Below, piece by piece: positions 47,001 to 55,701 of a stretch of DNA of 64,000 bases (its first letter is position 1; each line of letters opens with the position of its first letter). The notes beneath the pieces are model-generated. The model worked only from the letters and a program-made list of their open reading frames with translations. It ran no database searches and was not told the origin of the DNA. This DNA is from Diphasiastrum complanatum. Taxonomy: Eukaryota; Streptophyta; Lycopodiopsida; Lycopodiales; Lycopodiaceae. The position numbers and the translations under genes are program-made. The stretch lies in NCBI GenBank assembly GCA_029204225.1, contig CM055107.1, positions 42,716,007 through 42,780,006 of the forward strand, in the 5' to 3' direction.

Positions 47001-47540
47001 GCACATTTTTCCAACCATTCGGGCTATCTAGTTTTGGGCGAACAGTGAAGATCTTCCAATTGCTTATAAGAGTTAAGGGAGGAGAAAGAAGGGGAGCTTA
47101 TTATACAAAAGTATGGTGTCCACTGTGCTTTGTGCAATATCATTTACATTTTATCACGGGCTTTCCTGAAGTAGCGCCCATTTTATGTAGGAATTTTGAT
47201 TTCTATGAAAATTATTAAAAAAGAAGAGATCAAATTCAGAGGAAAATACTAAAAAGAAACTCCCTTTCTCAGCCTCAGCTAATTAAAACTACAATTCAAA
47301 CAAACATAATGCAAGGGGGAGATATCAACTCCAGTAAATAATAAAAGTAACAGTATGCCACAAGTGTGTGCGGGCTTTGATTATAAAACATGCACTCACC
47401 ACTGCTGGCTTTTCTGGAAGACTCAAATCAGCAAGCAAATATGTGTACGTGCTTGAGTCCTTCTCAAAAAGCTGTCTAAACAGTAAATTTGAGCTTGGTT
47501 GTACTTGATAAGCTGCCATTGATCTAAAGAATGTTCGCAC
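24895..47540 (-). CDS. ETHE1: ETHE1 persulfide dioxygenase (glyoxalase II-like), exons 2 to last
   Basis: ETHE1 is a mitochondrial non-haem iron enzyme of the metallo-beta-lactamase superfamily that oxidises glutathione persulfide to sulfite in sulfide and Cys breakdown. Nine exons on the minus strand (47400-47540, 41332-41460, 40758-40865, 40492-40626, 34979-35020, 34781-34840, 34564-34617, 25170-25194, 24895-24989) have GT-AG junctions and join in one frame of 262 codons plus stop. Visible motifs: [20 protein letters not shown], the metal site [52 protein letters not shown] and [19 protein letters not shown]. The first listed exon opens with an acceptor (TTTTCAG) and [12 protein letters not shown], which looks like the end of a transit peptide, so an upstream exon is missing from my model; alternatively translation starts at the internal Met. 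The gene spans at least 22.6 kb because transposons swelled three introns. No frame damage is seen, so it is probably functional. Confidence 0.93.
25170..25194 (-). CDS. ETHE1: ETHE1 25-nt microexon
   Basis: Acceptor GTCCGCAG, donor GTACGT; encodes DGFKKIMD plus one base. Matches the ETFKTIM-type segment between LTKD and NLNL in plant ETHE1. Confidence 0.9.
26370..28790 (+). mobile_element. LINE retrotransposon, 5'-truncated copy 1 (ETHE1 intron, antisense)
   Basis: Frames joined by several shifts encode the region between endonuclease and RT ([44 protein letters not shown]), then reverse transcriptase: [20 protein letters not shown], a degenerate [27 protein letters not shown] (the catalytic Y-x-D-D box, here YAND) and [17 protein letters not shown]. 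The longest open piece is 27356-28234. The 3' part carries the LINE cysteine-histidine finger, [20 protein letters not shown], in the 28015-28716 frame. The missing Asp in the YxDD box and the frameshifts show it is dead. A poly-C tract at 26813-26829 adds another shift. Confidence 0.85.
29319..29330 (-). other. Copia primer-binding site (minus strand)
   Basis: TGGTATCAGAGC on the minus strand, abutting the LTR to its right. 28800-29318 is non-coding leader-like DNA. Confidence 0.7.
29331..29832 (-). mobile_element. Copia LTR (minus), ETHE1 intron
   Basis: On the minus strand it probably starts TGTTGGAGCGG (29832) and ends GGATTTTGTCA (29331), next to a primer-binding site. No gag or pol follows, so only LTR plus leader remain. 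29833-30230 holds nothing assignable. Confidence 0.5.
30233..33380 (+). mobile_element. LINE retrotransposon, copy 2 (ETHE1 intron, antisense)
   Basis: Same family as copy 1 but longer at the 5' side: [18 protein letters not shown] is the end of the AP-type endonuclease (SDH motif). Then [109 protein letters not shown] (YVDD intact) and the C-terminal [18 protein letters not shown] finger. The EMVLT.IQKLRT segment occurs twice (30977 and 31071), a short internal duplication. Frameshifts and stops interrupt it. Its 3' end is CATTAATAAAGCTTGCTTTC and then a (CT)n tail. Confidence 0.85.
30672..30696. repeat. Telomere-like insert inside LINE copy 2
   Basis: GTTTAGGGTTTAGCGTTTAG plus GGTTT interrupts the LINE exactly after the codons for LHQQV, where copy 1 continues with coding sequence. 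Confidence 0.75.
33387..33447. repeat. (CT)n microsatellite at LINE 3' end
   Basis: About 30 CT units, directly after the LINE 3' terminus and directly before LINE copy 3. Confidence 0.95.
33450..33980 (+). mobile_element. LINE copy 3, short 3' fragment
   Basis: [20 protein letters not shown] and [20 protein letters not shown] match copies 1 and 2 just after the RT palm, then jump (internal deletion) to [19 protein letters not shown] and the C-terminal [19 protein letters not shown] tail. The fragment lies head to tail with copy 2. Confidence 0.8.
34426..34526. repeat. 25-bp tandem repeat, four copies
   Basis: AGAATTTCAGCCATGTACAT plus AGACT starts at 34426, 34451, 34476 and 34501. It ends about 40 bases downstream of the ETHE1 exon at 34564-34617. 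Confidence 0.95.
34564..34617 (-). CDS. ETHE1: ETHE1 exon
   Basis: Acceptor GTACAG, donor GTTAGT; encodes [18 protein letters not shown], the conserved loop after the YPAHDYKG metal-site segment. Confidence 0.93.
34781..34840 (-). CDS. ETHE1: ETHE1 exon with YPAHDYKG metal ligand
   Basis: Acceptor TTTTGTAG, donor GTGAGT; encodes [20 protein letters not shown], including the third metal-binding His. Confidence 0.94.
34979..35020 (-). CDS. ETHE1: ETHE1 42-nt exon
   Basis: Acceptor GAAACAG, donor GTATGC; encodes [14 protein letters not shown]. Confidence 0.92.
36771..38010 (+). pseudogene. Gypsy protease-RT relic in an ETHE1 intron
   Basis: Decayed plus-strand Ty3/gypsy pol. [20 protein letters not shown] (about 36800-36860) corresponds to a retropepsin start (I-D-S-G-S/T...). 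[20 protein letters not shown] (37445-37504) is the conserved N-terminal part of gypsy RT. Near 37865 comes [12 protein letters not shown] (catalytic F-x-D-D box, here FIND), then [14 protein letters not shown] near 37920, the RT thumb start. Stops and deletions throughout make it dead. A 33-base duplication lies at 36875-36940. The rest of the intron (35021-36770 and 38010-40490) shows no further recognisable gene. Confidence 0.65.
40492..40626 (-). CDS. ETHE1: ETHE1 exon with GHT and GD metal-site motifs
   Basis: Acceptor TTATGAAG, donor GTAAGG; begins [16 protein letters not shown] and ends [19 protein letters not shown]. It carries the His and Asp ligands of the metal centre. Confidence 0.95.
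40758..40865 (-). CDS. ETHE1: ETHE1 exon
   Basis: Acceptor TTTGGACAG, donor GTGAGA; encodes [20 protein letters not shown] through FGTFSLE. Confidence 0.94.
40975..41032. repeat. (CT)n microsatellite in an ETHE1 intron
   Basis: About 28 CT units between two ETHE1 exons, in a 466-base intron. Confidence 0.95.
41332..41460 (-). CDS. ETHE1: ETHE1 exon with HxHxDH metal-binding motif
   Basis: Acceptor GATCTGCAG, donor GTAAGC; begins [16 protein letters not shown] and includes [19 protein letters not shown]. Confidence 0.96.
42442..43143 (-). pseudogene. Ty3/gypsy reverse transcriptase relic
   Basis: The minus strand (43143 downward) gives [20 protein letters not shown], then the RT fingers ([13 protein letters not shown]), broken by a poly-C/poly-G tract at about 42871-42888 that shifts frame. 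It continues at 42645 with [20 protein letters not shown] and [20 protein letters not shown], the catalytic F-x-D-D box with one Asp lost (FLEDI). Same strand and order as the gag at 44.6-45.5 kb, so both are probably one element split by a copia LTR. Confidence 0.75.
44014..44026 (-). other. Copia primer-binding site variant (minus)
   Basis: TGGTATTAGAGCC on the minus strand (one base off tRNA-iMet), abutting the LTR end. The leader-like 43250-44013 has no gag. Confidence 0.65.
44027..44481 (-). mobile_element. Copia LTR inserted in a gypsy element
   Basis: On the minus strand it starts TGTTAGGAATTAATG (44481) and ends TTTTGCCA (44027), next to the primer-binding site. It interrupts the gypsy relic whose gag lies to the right and RT to the left. 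Confidence 0.65.
44590..45483 (-). pseudogene. Ty3/gypsy gag relic
   Basis: Read leftwards on the minus strand: [19 protein letters not shown] at the start, later [19 protein letters not shown] and [20 protein letters not shown] (gag capsid core), [19 protein letters not shown], and finally the zinc knuckle [14 protein letters not shown] (last Cys lost). Multiple stops. Upstream of the RT relic in element order. Confidence 0.6.
45768..46498. mobile_element. Non-autonomous hAT element (MITE) with perfect 8-bp TSD
   Basis: Terminal inverted repeats CATAGTTGCAC...GTGCAACTATG bound a 731-base element, flanked on both sides by GTTTAGGG (45760-45767 and 46499-46506). An 8-bp target duplication is the hAT signature. 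Subterminal regions carry repeated, partly palindromic GAAACGC/GCGTTTC motifs on both sides. A T-tract of about 24 bases lies at 45829-45852. No transposase is encoded. Confidence 0.88.
47400..47540 (-). CDS. ETHE1: ETHE1 first recognised exon (transit peptide end to LPEKPAV)
   Basis: Acceptor TTTTCAG, donor GTGAGT; encodes [20 protein letters not shown] through [10 protein letters not shown]. The acceptor implies an upstream exon not found in 47541-64000. Confidence 0.9.
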
Positions 47541-48536
47541 CTGAAAATTACCAAGTTCCAATTTGTATACAAGAAGGGTACACATCATTCACAACACTGC
47601 GATGAAAAGCAAAGCCAAAAATTTGTCGACAATGGAGCTACAAAGCTAATGCATAAAATTGTGTCAACATCAAAAATACCACCAGTTCTAGGACCAAAGA
47701 GTAACGGTTAAAATGATTTCAAGCCTTCAATTTTTCCAAAAGCTGCAACAAAATGTTTACCTTCAAACTATTGCCAAAGCTCTTTGATTTCTAAATTAAC
47801 TTGTAAAACATTCTAACATCACTTATACTGCACATAAAATTGCCTTAAAAGACCCTTAAATCACAAGCTCGTTCATGGACATAAATAAACATCAATCATC
47901 TTTTTGTTGCTTATGGTGGAAGACAAGAAATTTCATTCTACTGGGCAAAGGATACAAATCAAACTTAGCGATATATTTAACAAACATTTTTATTTCAGTC
48001 TTTTTGAACAAACTCAATAACTGTAACCCAAAGTCAAGGTTCTAAACTGTATGCTTTAACATCAAGTTTGTAATGTCTTCATGCCTAGGATGTGTATGCC
48101 TCAAGGCACATGGAGCTGAACAGTGTGGTGGCTAACATCAACATTGCTGGTCTCAATGCTTGATGGCAATATATGCTTCATGCTTGGAGTCTAAGCCTAT
48201 GGTTTTTTTACATCCAGGGGTGTTTTCTAGAGAAGGATGTGATTGTGAGGCTGCATCAAACCCTAGAGTGAGGAGTGTAGCACCGATCATCTTTGAAGTA
48301 GAACATCTCTAACAGCAACGTAACATGTCTTTGGTCCTTGTAAAAGGTCAAGGACCGAAGTGTAATAAGCTAGTCCTTGAACAGGCACTGATGCCTCTTT
48401 TTGATGAATATCGGCAAGGGCCTGTTGGATACAATCCAGTTGTTGAGCATGATCATCCAACAGAGCGACCGTGTCCTGATCCTCAATGTTGAATGAAGGC
48501 TGTGTGGTTGGCAATTTTTAGTGATTAGTAATGTTG

Positions 48537-50736
48537 CATCGGAACGACGTTCTGGGACCCTGCGTTCCGGAACGCTGCATTTTGGAACGCCGGAACGCCA
48601 TGAAAAAAAACTGTAAATTCTTTTGGATACAGCCCACGACCCCCATTTTCCAGCGCATTTTTTTGGAGAGATAGAGGCTTGTGGAGTGAGAAGTAGGTGG
48701 CCAGATGGGTAGTCTGAGCACTCTATGCAGAGGCCTCCATGATTGCAATGAGAATGTAGCACTCAGAAGTGGGCAACAGTGAGTAGGTGGGGTTTTGCAA
48801 GCAAAGCAACTTCTTGGACCTTTTTTTCATCCTTTATTTCCTTGCTTCGTTTGGAGGCTATAGTGCATCATTTTGAGTGATTCTTGTTGCTAAGATTGGC
48901 CACACAGTTGCTAAGGAGAGAGTGATTGCATGTTTCCAAGCCTCTTTAGGCATAGGAGGTCAGTGTGAGCATTGGTGTGCATATGAGCATTTTGGGGTTA
49001 GGCTTAGGGATTTAGGGTTTTTGACCTTTTCTGTAGCATCTTGAGGGTCTTTGTAACTATGCCTGTGGCGGGACGAGGCATGTGGTCGTAGGTGGATCTC
49101 TTGGAGGGGGATACCGTCAATGTTTTATGGTACCTTTCGAATCGCCTTTTCGAACCGTGTTTGAATGGGGTTTGAATCGAAAAAGAATCGACTTCTCCAG
49201 GTTCGAACCATCGATTTTAGGGTTCCCCCCCCCAGTTTCTACCCTTTGATAAGAAGTGCTTTCTTAGTGTTAATGGGTAACATGTACGTTATAATTCGTG
49301 ATTAATCGATAGTGAAATTTGAATCTTGACGTGCAACTCTTGAGTCTTGTTACCTAACAATACCTGTCACCTATGATTTAGGGTTCTTGATCCATCTGTT
49401 GCTCTATCTGATATCATTTGTGACATTAGCTAGTAACTACCAACTTTCATACATGAGTAGAAAGATTGATCATTGTTACTCGTCACTCAAAACATTTATG
49501 TCACACGCCATGTTCAGGAGATATAGCCCGCTGGATTTGAAGAAGCCAGCACCCACACGATTTGCCTACCACTTTGTCATGCTGGAGCGGTTGCTTCAAG
49601 TTCGACCTGCATTGCGCCAGATGGCATCCAGCCCTGAGTTCACAGAGTGGCATCGTAGTTGCGAGCCGACTGGACTTAGGTTTCAAAGGATAATTTATGT
49701 AGATGATCTCTGGCAACAGGCTGAGCAGTTGGTAGAGGTCCTACAACCAGTGTACCATGAGCTGAGGTTGGTGGATCGAGATGGTTCTACACTCGGCCTC
49801 GTATACAAGTTTATGGACAGGATCAAGGAGACCCTTCAGCGACTATTTTTTGATGAGCACAGGTACACCTTTTTGTTGTATGTGCTTTTTGATGACCCGC
49901 TCATTTCGAGAATTTGACAGTGTCCCGTCTTATTGCAAGTCAAGGCCCACTCTTGCATAGGATCTAGAGACAGATGCTAGATTTTGAGAGCAAATAGGGA
50001 TGTTTCATTGGATCTCGGGGGGGGTACGACGAGTTTTTACCGGAGCCACTCACTTGGTGGGGTGTGGTGGGCAAATCCGCCCCTGATATCACTGCTCTTC
50101 CCACCCGCATCCTTGGTCAGAATTGTTCTGCTTCGGCTTGTGAGCGGAACTGGGGCACTTGGTCACTTATGCACACAAAGAGATGCAACAACTTGAGGAG
50201 AATTCCTTATCTTCCTACTCATCTATTAGTGATAATTATGAGGAGGAATCTCCCTCTGACCATGATGCATCCGACTCATAGAGATTCATCAGTCTCTGAA
50301 TCTATTGTCTATTGTCCATCTATCATACTCATGTTACATGTACTTGGCCACTGGCCCACTTATTGTATATATCAGAGCTTTATCGTCTATCTTGATCATT
50401 CTCATGAGGCATGTGTGGAATGTGGATCAATCAACATTTTTTGTATTATATACACTAAGCACCATAGTACGCACTATGTGATTGCCTTTCAAGTTTCAGT
50501 TTTAACTCTTGGTATGCAGCATGTTCAATTAGTAGTAGTTAATCTGTTTTGCAAATTTGCAATGTCTTTGAAGTTGTTTTTACAGGGCTATACGTTGTTT
50601 TTCCCCCACTCCACACATGTTTCCAAAAAAAGCAACCAAAAAAAAAATTGCAGCGTTCCGATCCAGAACGCTGCAGAATTCCGGAATCGTGGAATGCTCC
50701 CGGAACGCTGCGTTCCAGAACGGGACGCATCTTAGG
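48537..50736 (+). mobile_element. Decayed hAT transposon with DUF659-like transposase
   Basis: Ends carry inverted, repetitive GAACG-rich sequence: TTGCATCGGAACG at the left, and ...CGTTCCAGAACGGGACGCAT at the right. Each side holds several copies of a CGTTCCGGAACG-type palindrome. Inside, a transposase C-terminal half is recognisable. The 8-bp flanks I tested do not match, so exact ends are uncertain. Confidence 0.65.
49387..50280 (+). pseudogene. hAT (DUF659-like) transposase fragment
   Basis: The 49387-49917 frame reads PTRFAYHFVMLERLLQVRPA, EFTEWHRSC, GLRFQRIIYVDDLWQQAEQL and VYKFMDRIKETLQRLF, the pattern of plant hAT transposases around the DUF659-to-dimerisation linker. After stops and a frame change comes EPLTWWGVVGKSAPDITALP, then RILGQNCSASACERNWGTWS and LMHTKRCNNL, the hAT C-terminal dimerisation motif (usual form SSxxCERNWSTWxxIHTxxRNRL). 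A later frame reads SDNYEEESPSDHDASDS and stop, the usual acidic end. The N-terminal BED finger and first catalytic Asp are missing. Enclosed by the palindromic ends at 48.5 and 50.7 kb. Confidence 0.75.
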
Positions 50737-50739
50737 TAA

Positions 50740-51330
50740 GTACTAGGAAGGGTAGGAAGTAAGAAAACAACAAATGATGAATTGTGGAGTGCGGACAGCA
50801 AGGGTCTTGGTGGAAGATGATGAAGAGCAAAACCGGAGTAGTGGAGGGCGATGGAAGTGAATGACGAGTGTGAAGGATGGTTGACAGCAAAGGAGGATCG
50901 TGGCAAGTAATGGACACCCAAAAAAAAGGCCAGTGGAGGGCAATGGGCAGTGAATGTCTAGTGCAAAGGGCGATGGACACCCAAAGAGAGTTTGTGGAAG
51001 GGGATGGACAACATAACGAAGCTAGTGAAGTGAGATGGATAGCAAGGATGGGTGATAAATCCTGACGGGTGGCAAACGATGCGTATGGAATGCAATGGAC
51101 AACAAAGTATAGTGTACAGTGGTGGGCGATGAAGGACCAAAGCAAGGTAGCAAATGCTGTAAATGGGTGATGGACCACCAAACGGAAGCAAAGACTAACA
51201 CATGGGCCATGCAGAAGTAGGAGGGGCAGTGATTGAGTAAGGTGGAGGGTGATGTAGGATATGAGAAATTAGGGCAGTGATGGACAACAGACGCGGAGCA
51301 GGAGGGGCAGTGATGGAGGAGATGAGAAAT
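50740..51330. repeat. Degenerate purine-rich minisatellite
   Basis: Loose tandem copies built around GTGGAGGGCGATGGACA, CAAAGGAGG and AGCAATGGACAACA, roughly 40-60 bases apart, covering about 0.6 kb. Serine/histidine/proline-rich ORFs on the minus strand are artefacts of this composition. Confidence 0.6.
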
Positions 51331-51966
51331 AGCTCACTTCAGCTCAGAGGGCCAGATGGGCGGACATTGGGTATATCTGCTTGCCCCAGGATTCCTGATG
51401 AGGAGGTACAAAGGTTGATGGATATGTATGGGCCTGATGGTACATCCACCCAGCCAGTGAGACCATCAGAGAGTTTTGGATAGGGAGGGGTAGCAGGGGC
51501 AGCTGCAGGCTCACAGGCAGGGCCTAGTACAGCACGGACAAGGCCTAGTATGGGTGCAGGGCCTAGTACATCACGGGCAGGCCATGGTTTAGGTGCACTC
51601 CATGGTCCAAGCAAGGTCACTCCAGTTTCATCCGCAGCATCAAGGCCTAGTTCAGGTCCACGAGTATCACCCGAGCATACTGGATCAGTGGCAGCAGGTC
51701 CTTCCCGTCCCTCATCGTCATCAACAGTAGATGCACCACATGACAGATCCTGCCAGAAACAGATTTTTGAAAATCTGAGAATTGATTATGGCTCCAAAAA
51801 ACCGAAAATAAGTGCAAAAACACCCCCAAATCAATGCGAATTTGTGTATACTCAAGTTTGCAAACAAGCTCAAGGTACAACTATAGTAAGTTGCCCTCCA
51901 TTTGGAAAAAACTACTTAAAAATAGGGCTGCAATCTTTCAGCTTTGAAATTTTACAAAGTTTCTAA
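51277..51966 (+). other. Unrecognised low-complexity open frame
   Basis: With one stop and shift, the plus strand encodes LRGPDGRTLGISACPRIPDE, EVQRLMDMYGPDG, then a Gly/Pro/Ser/Ala-rich stretch (GPSTSRAGHGLGALHGPSKV, SAASRPSSGPRVSPEHTGSV, RPSSSSTVDAPHDR). I do not recognise it; it could be the end of a hAT-type or other TE protein. No start or splice signal decides it. Confidence 0.25.
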
Positions 51967-52699
51967 GGAAAAAAATGTCACAACCTTTTCTCACTTGGCA
52001 GATTCAGTTCAGATTTTAGGAGGCCTATTCTGATGCTAGATCGTTGCTAGGGCGGGGCCGAAATACGAAAAATTTCTAAAAAATCTTAGATTTTGCCAAA
52101 AAGTTCAATCTTTCACCATTTTTTAGGCTGTTAGAGTTGAAATATCAAATTTTTCTTGATTTTGCTCTGTTTGGCCTCAGATTTTTGGTTCCCAATTAAA
52201 AACTAACCTTGAGAAACTTATCCATTTCTGTCAGTATTGTGCTCATAATAAATATTCTCGTTCCACGCATGGCAGACTTCTCCAGACTTGGACTGTCAAG
52301 CCATGCAGAGTCAGTCGCCTTGTTCAGCAAAACAAGGAAAAAATGAGGCGACAAACTGAGAGATAGCCACTATTCCCTAGGCGCCTGCTAAGATTTCATA
52401 TGCAATCACTTTTTAATACAATAAATTGCGCTTCATAAGCATCGAACTCTGGAAATAACGTCAAATTGAATACAAATTCTGCTTCCATCACGGCCAATGA
52501 CAAGTTTAAAAAAGAAAACTATCCATATCAGGAAAATTTTACAAAAATGACTTCCTCAAACACAAAGTCTGAACTTCAGAAATGATGAATGTTGTAAGTA
52601 CGACTTCGTAAAACTGCATGCGAACCAAACAAGCCACATTACGAAGCCTAAAATCAAAATATCTGAATCACGAATGGCAGCATCTAACTTTCGGATTGA

Positions 52700-52985
52700 T
52701 AGATGCAATGAAAATTCGCAGAAGCAACAGTTAAGAAGTCAAACCGATCTGCTAAAGATGGAGAGCATGAGGAAGATCAAGAGTCAAGATGAGGGGACAT
52801 GCCAGCGTGAAATTCCAACAAATCGAAACTCAGCTACCAATCCTTGACAGATCCGATGCACTACATTAACACTGAATCCCCGAAACACGCCTGCGAAGCT
52901 GAAACAGAGAGAACAGGCGATCGCGATCAGGCTGTGGCCATCGCCATGTAGCAATTGAGGAAGACGATCGGGTCACGTGGTCGCG
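52700..52985 (-). other. GC-richer block, candidate promoter or 5' leader
   Basis: This block is richer in CpG than its surroundings, has CACGTG at 52974, and on the minus strand has an ATG context (ATGGCGATGGCCACAGCCTGA) giving only five codons. It is upstream of ETHE1 on the right strand and could hold its promoter or missing first exon, but I cannot join it to the exon at 47540. 51970-52700 shows nothing assignable. Confidence 0.2.
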
Positions 52986-53218
52986 CACCCTCATATGCAC
53001 AAAAGATCGTCCTCAGAGGGCATTCACTTTGAGGGTGAGGGTGAGGGCGGGGGGGACCCAATCCTTCCTCGGAGGAGGCCGACCTTCGGAGTGTCCGTAA
53101 TGCCAAGTGCTAAGGTTTCTTTGAATTTTGGAATCATCTTCCCCAACACAATGTTTATCTGAATTTTACAATCGAAATTTTAAGTGATCATTTTTTTCAT
53201 AATCATCAAATCAAATGT

Positions 53219-53340
53219 TGACACATAGCACATGAGCTTTTTTGATGGAATGTGCATGTGAGCAGCCGCTGACGAGCTGGTGCATGTGCTATGTGGCAGC
53301 CCGTCATTGGCTATCCATATGCACATTCCATCAAAAACAA
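53219..53340. repeat. Nested inverted repeats (foldback)
   Basis: TTTTTTGATGGAATGTGCAT near 53237 is mirrored at the right end (ATGCACATTCCATCAAAAA near 53319). ACATAGCACATG near 53221 is mirrored by GCATGTGCTATGT near 53281. The two inverted pairs interlock rather than nest simply. Confidence 0.65.
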
Positions 53341-53513
53341 AAACATATAAAAAATTGCAATATAAAAACGAAAAAAAAAAAAAAAATCATCCACGCGTGC
53401 GGCCGTACGGTACGGTCGTGCGTCCATACTGTACAGCTCGAAAAACAAAACAAAGAAAACAAAACTTCTACCTTCGTACATTGACATTACGTAGGAGCAC
53501 TCTTCCTCTCGGT

Positions 53514-53584
53514 CGTTCCACCCTGCTCGGGCACAAGCCCTCGAGCTCCCGCCCTCGGGCATTGGGCCCTCCCAGGGTGGAACG
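53514..53584. repeat. Inverted repeat around a GC-rich loop
   Basis: GTTCCACCCTG (from 53514) and CAGGGTGGAAC (to about 53582) face each other across a loop rich in CCCTCGGGC/GCCCGAGGG-like sequence; a poly-C tract follows (53603-53617). 53630-55150 is AT-rich and without recognisable genes. Confidence 0.65.
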
Positions 53585-55154
53585 CCCTTGAGGGAGGTAC
53601 TCCCCCCCCCCCCCCCAACTAAAATCAATTTTTATTTTTATTTTATAATTTCTTTGCCGTAAACCCAAAAAGGTTGTCCTTGCCCGAGGGAGGCGTCCTT
53701 CCCTGTCGTAAAATCAATTTTACATTTTTTTATGGTTTCTTTGCCATAAATTTTTTACACGCACCTTCCACAGAAGGCACGTGTAAAAAAAAATACATTA
53801 AAAAAAAATTACAAAAATACATGAAAAAGCAAAAAATGATTCTACGAAAGAAAAAGTGTCAAAAACCTTACAATATCGGTGAAAATTTTGTCCAAACCCT
53901 ATAACTATATTCTAGATTATTTTAATTTTAGAATATCAAAATTTTAACCCTAGTTTATCAAGCTTCGTCTAGGGTCTTAAGAAAACTCAAAAACAACCAC
54001 ACATTACTTTAGAGAAGTCTTTGGCCACCTCTTCTTCAACTACCACTATTCAAAATTTTCGCAATTGCACTTAGACTCTAAAAAACCTTATCAATGAATT
54101 AATGCATAGATAATATCAAAAGTGATAAATTTCTACACTTTTACCTTATTTGTGATTATATGGCAATGCCCAGGTAATATATATTTCAGCCGAAGCATGT
54201 AAAATTGACTAGATAGTTTATAGTTGACTACCCAACTTTGAGATATTCATGTACTAATTTAGGTTGCTAGCTTGGTTAAGTAGACAATGGGAAGATTATA
54301 TGGAGCATGAGTTGTAGATGAAGCAACAAAAGGAAACCAATAAATTTTGTTGCTTTACAAATGCAACTTGGAAAACGCAAAATATCTAGGCAACACTTTT
54401 TTGGAAAGTATAGTCTAAAAGTGATCACAACTTACATCAAGAAGATTCGAGTCCAAATTGAGCCCAAAGAAATAGGATTTTATTTCAATTGAAAAATTTT
54501 GAGCACTTTTGAATTTAACTTAAGGAGGTTAATTCCAATATCTACATATTCATTTTTATTGAATAAGAGAAGTATGAAGAACTATTGTGAACTGAAGATA
54601 ACAAATAGTATATCATCAAAATATACACACAAACATGAAATTGAGAATAACAAAGTGCACATGGTCCAAGAATTACAATCTAATTAAATCACTAGTTTTC
54701 TAAAACACAAACAAATGAAAGTATTTCATGATAAAAAAGCATCTAGAATTTGTTTTTCTCTTAAAATAAAAGACAAGGGGTTACGCTCTTTCTCCTGACT
54801 CCCACCCCTTTCGGTACCCTCTCAATAATATTGAGAATATGACCATTGCCTTCTACAAATTGTATATCAATCTCTTTGCATAAGTTCAAGTTATGCAAGG
54901 ATCTCAACTCCACTATCCTTTAACAAGACTTTTGTCTAAGATTTATTGTACCCCATTGCGCATACGATGATGTATCCGTCAGAAATTGAGAGGTTATCGG
55001 TAGAAGTCTGAGCAAGTGGGTGGTATAGGATCGGAAGTGCCATAGTTAGCAACAGAAATATTCAAGATGAATGATTTTAATTAAGCGCAAATAAACAATA
55101 TAGTAGTGAGACTGAAATTGCAATATGATTAATATCAACAATGAGTACAATCGC

Positions 55155-55701
55155 TTGAAGTGATAACTTTAGCTTGATCATTGAGCATGATAGCGCAGGC
55201 TACATGAAAAATTCTTGTATGTAGATTGATTAGTGATCAACTTAACTTCTGAGAGTGTTCTCAATTGATTCTATATCACAAATATCTACTTGCTAAAATA
55301 TCTTCATGCTAAAATATCTATTTAGCATTAAACGCTATCTGATATTTATTACAACCGCCTTATAACAATAAATGTATGTACAATAGTAGGTGCACTGCCA
55401 TAAAGACTTCTGACAGTTTATTTGGATCGATTTTCCGTGATGGGAAAAAGTCGACCAAGTCGGTCGATGATGAATTTGGTTGATGAAAAAAATGGTTAAG
55501 TCGACAAACTTGGTTGATGGAGTTGGTGTTGAAATGTTGATGTCGAGTACGTCAAGTTTTGAACATATGTATATACATGAGAAGTCAAAGTCGATGACTT
55601 CGATATCTTCAATGACTTCGAAGTCGATGAAGCCGAACTTTGATAGATCTTCAAGATGCTCATTATTGAATGGATTTGAGGATGAGCATCGTATCCCAAC
55701 A
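55155..55701 (-). mobile_element. 3' LTR of minus-strand copia deletion derivative
   Basis: On the minus strand it begins TGTTGGGATACGATGC at 55701, directly after polypurine tract AAGGGGGAG (55710-55702), and ends near 55155. It is a direct repeat of 57935-58487. Confidence 0.85.

Noticed and set aside
50580-51210. Several Ser/His/Pro-rich minus-strand ORFs
   Set aside because: They arise from the purine-rich minisatellite and show no domain or codon signal.
52925-52965. Minus-strand ATGGCGATGGCC as the ETHE1 start
   Set aside because: It reaches a stop after five codons and no donor joins it to the exon at 47540.
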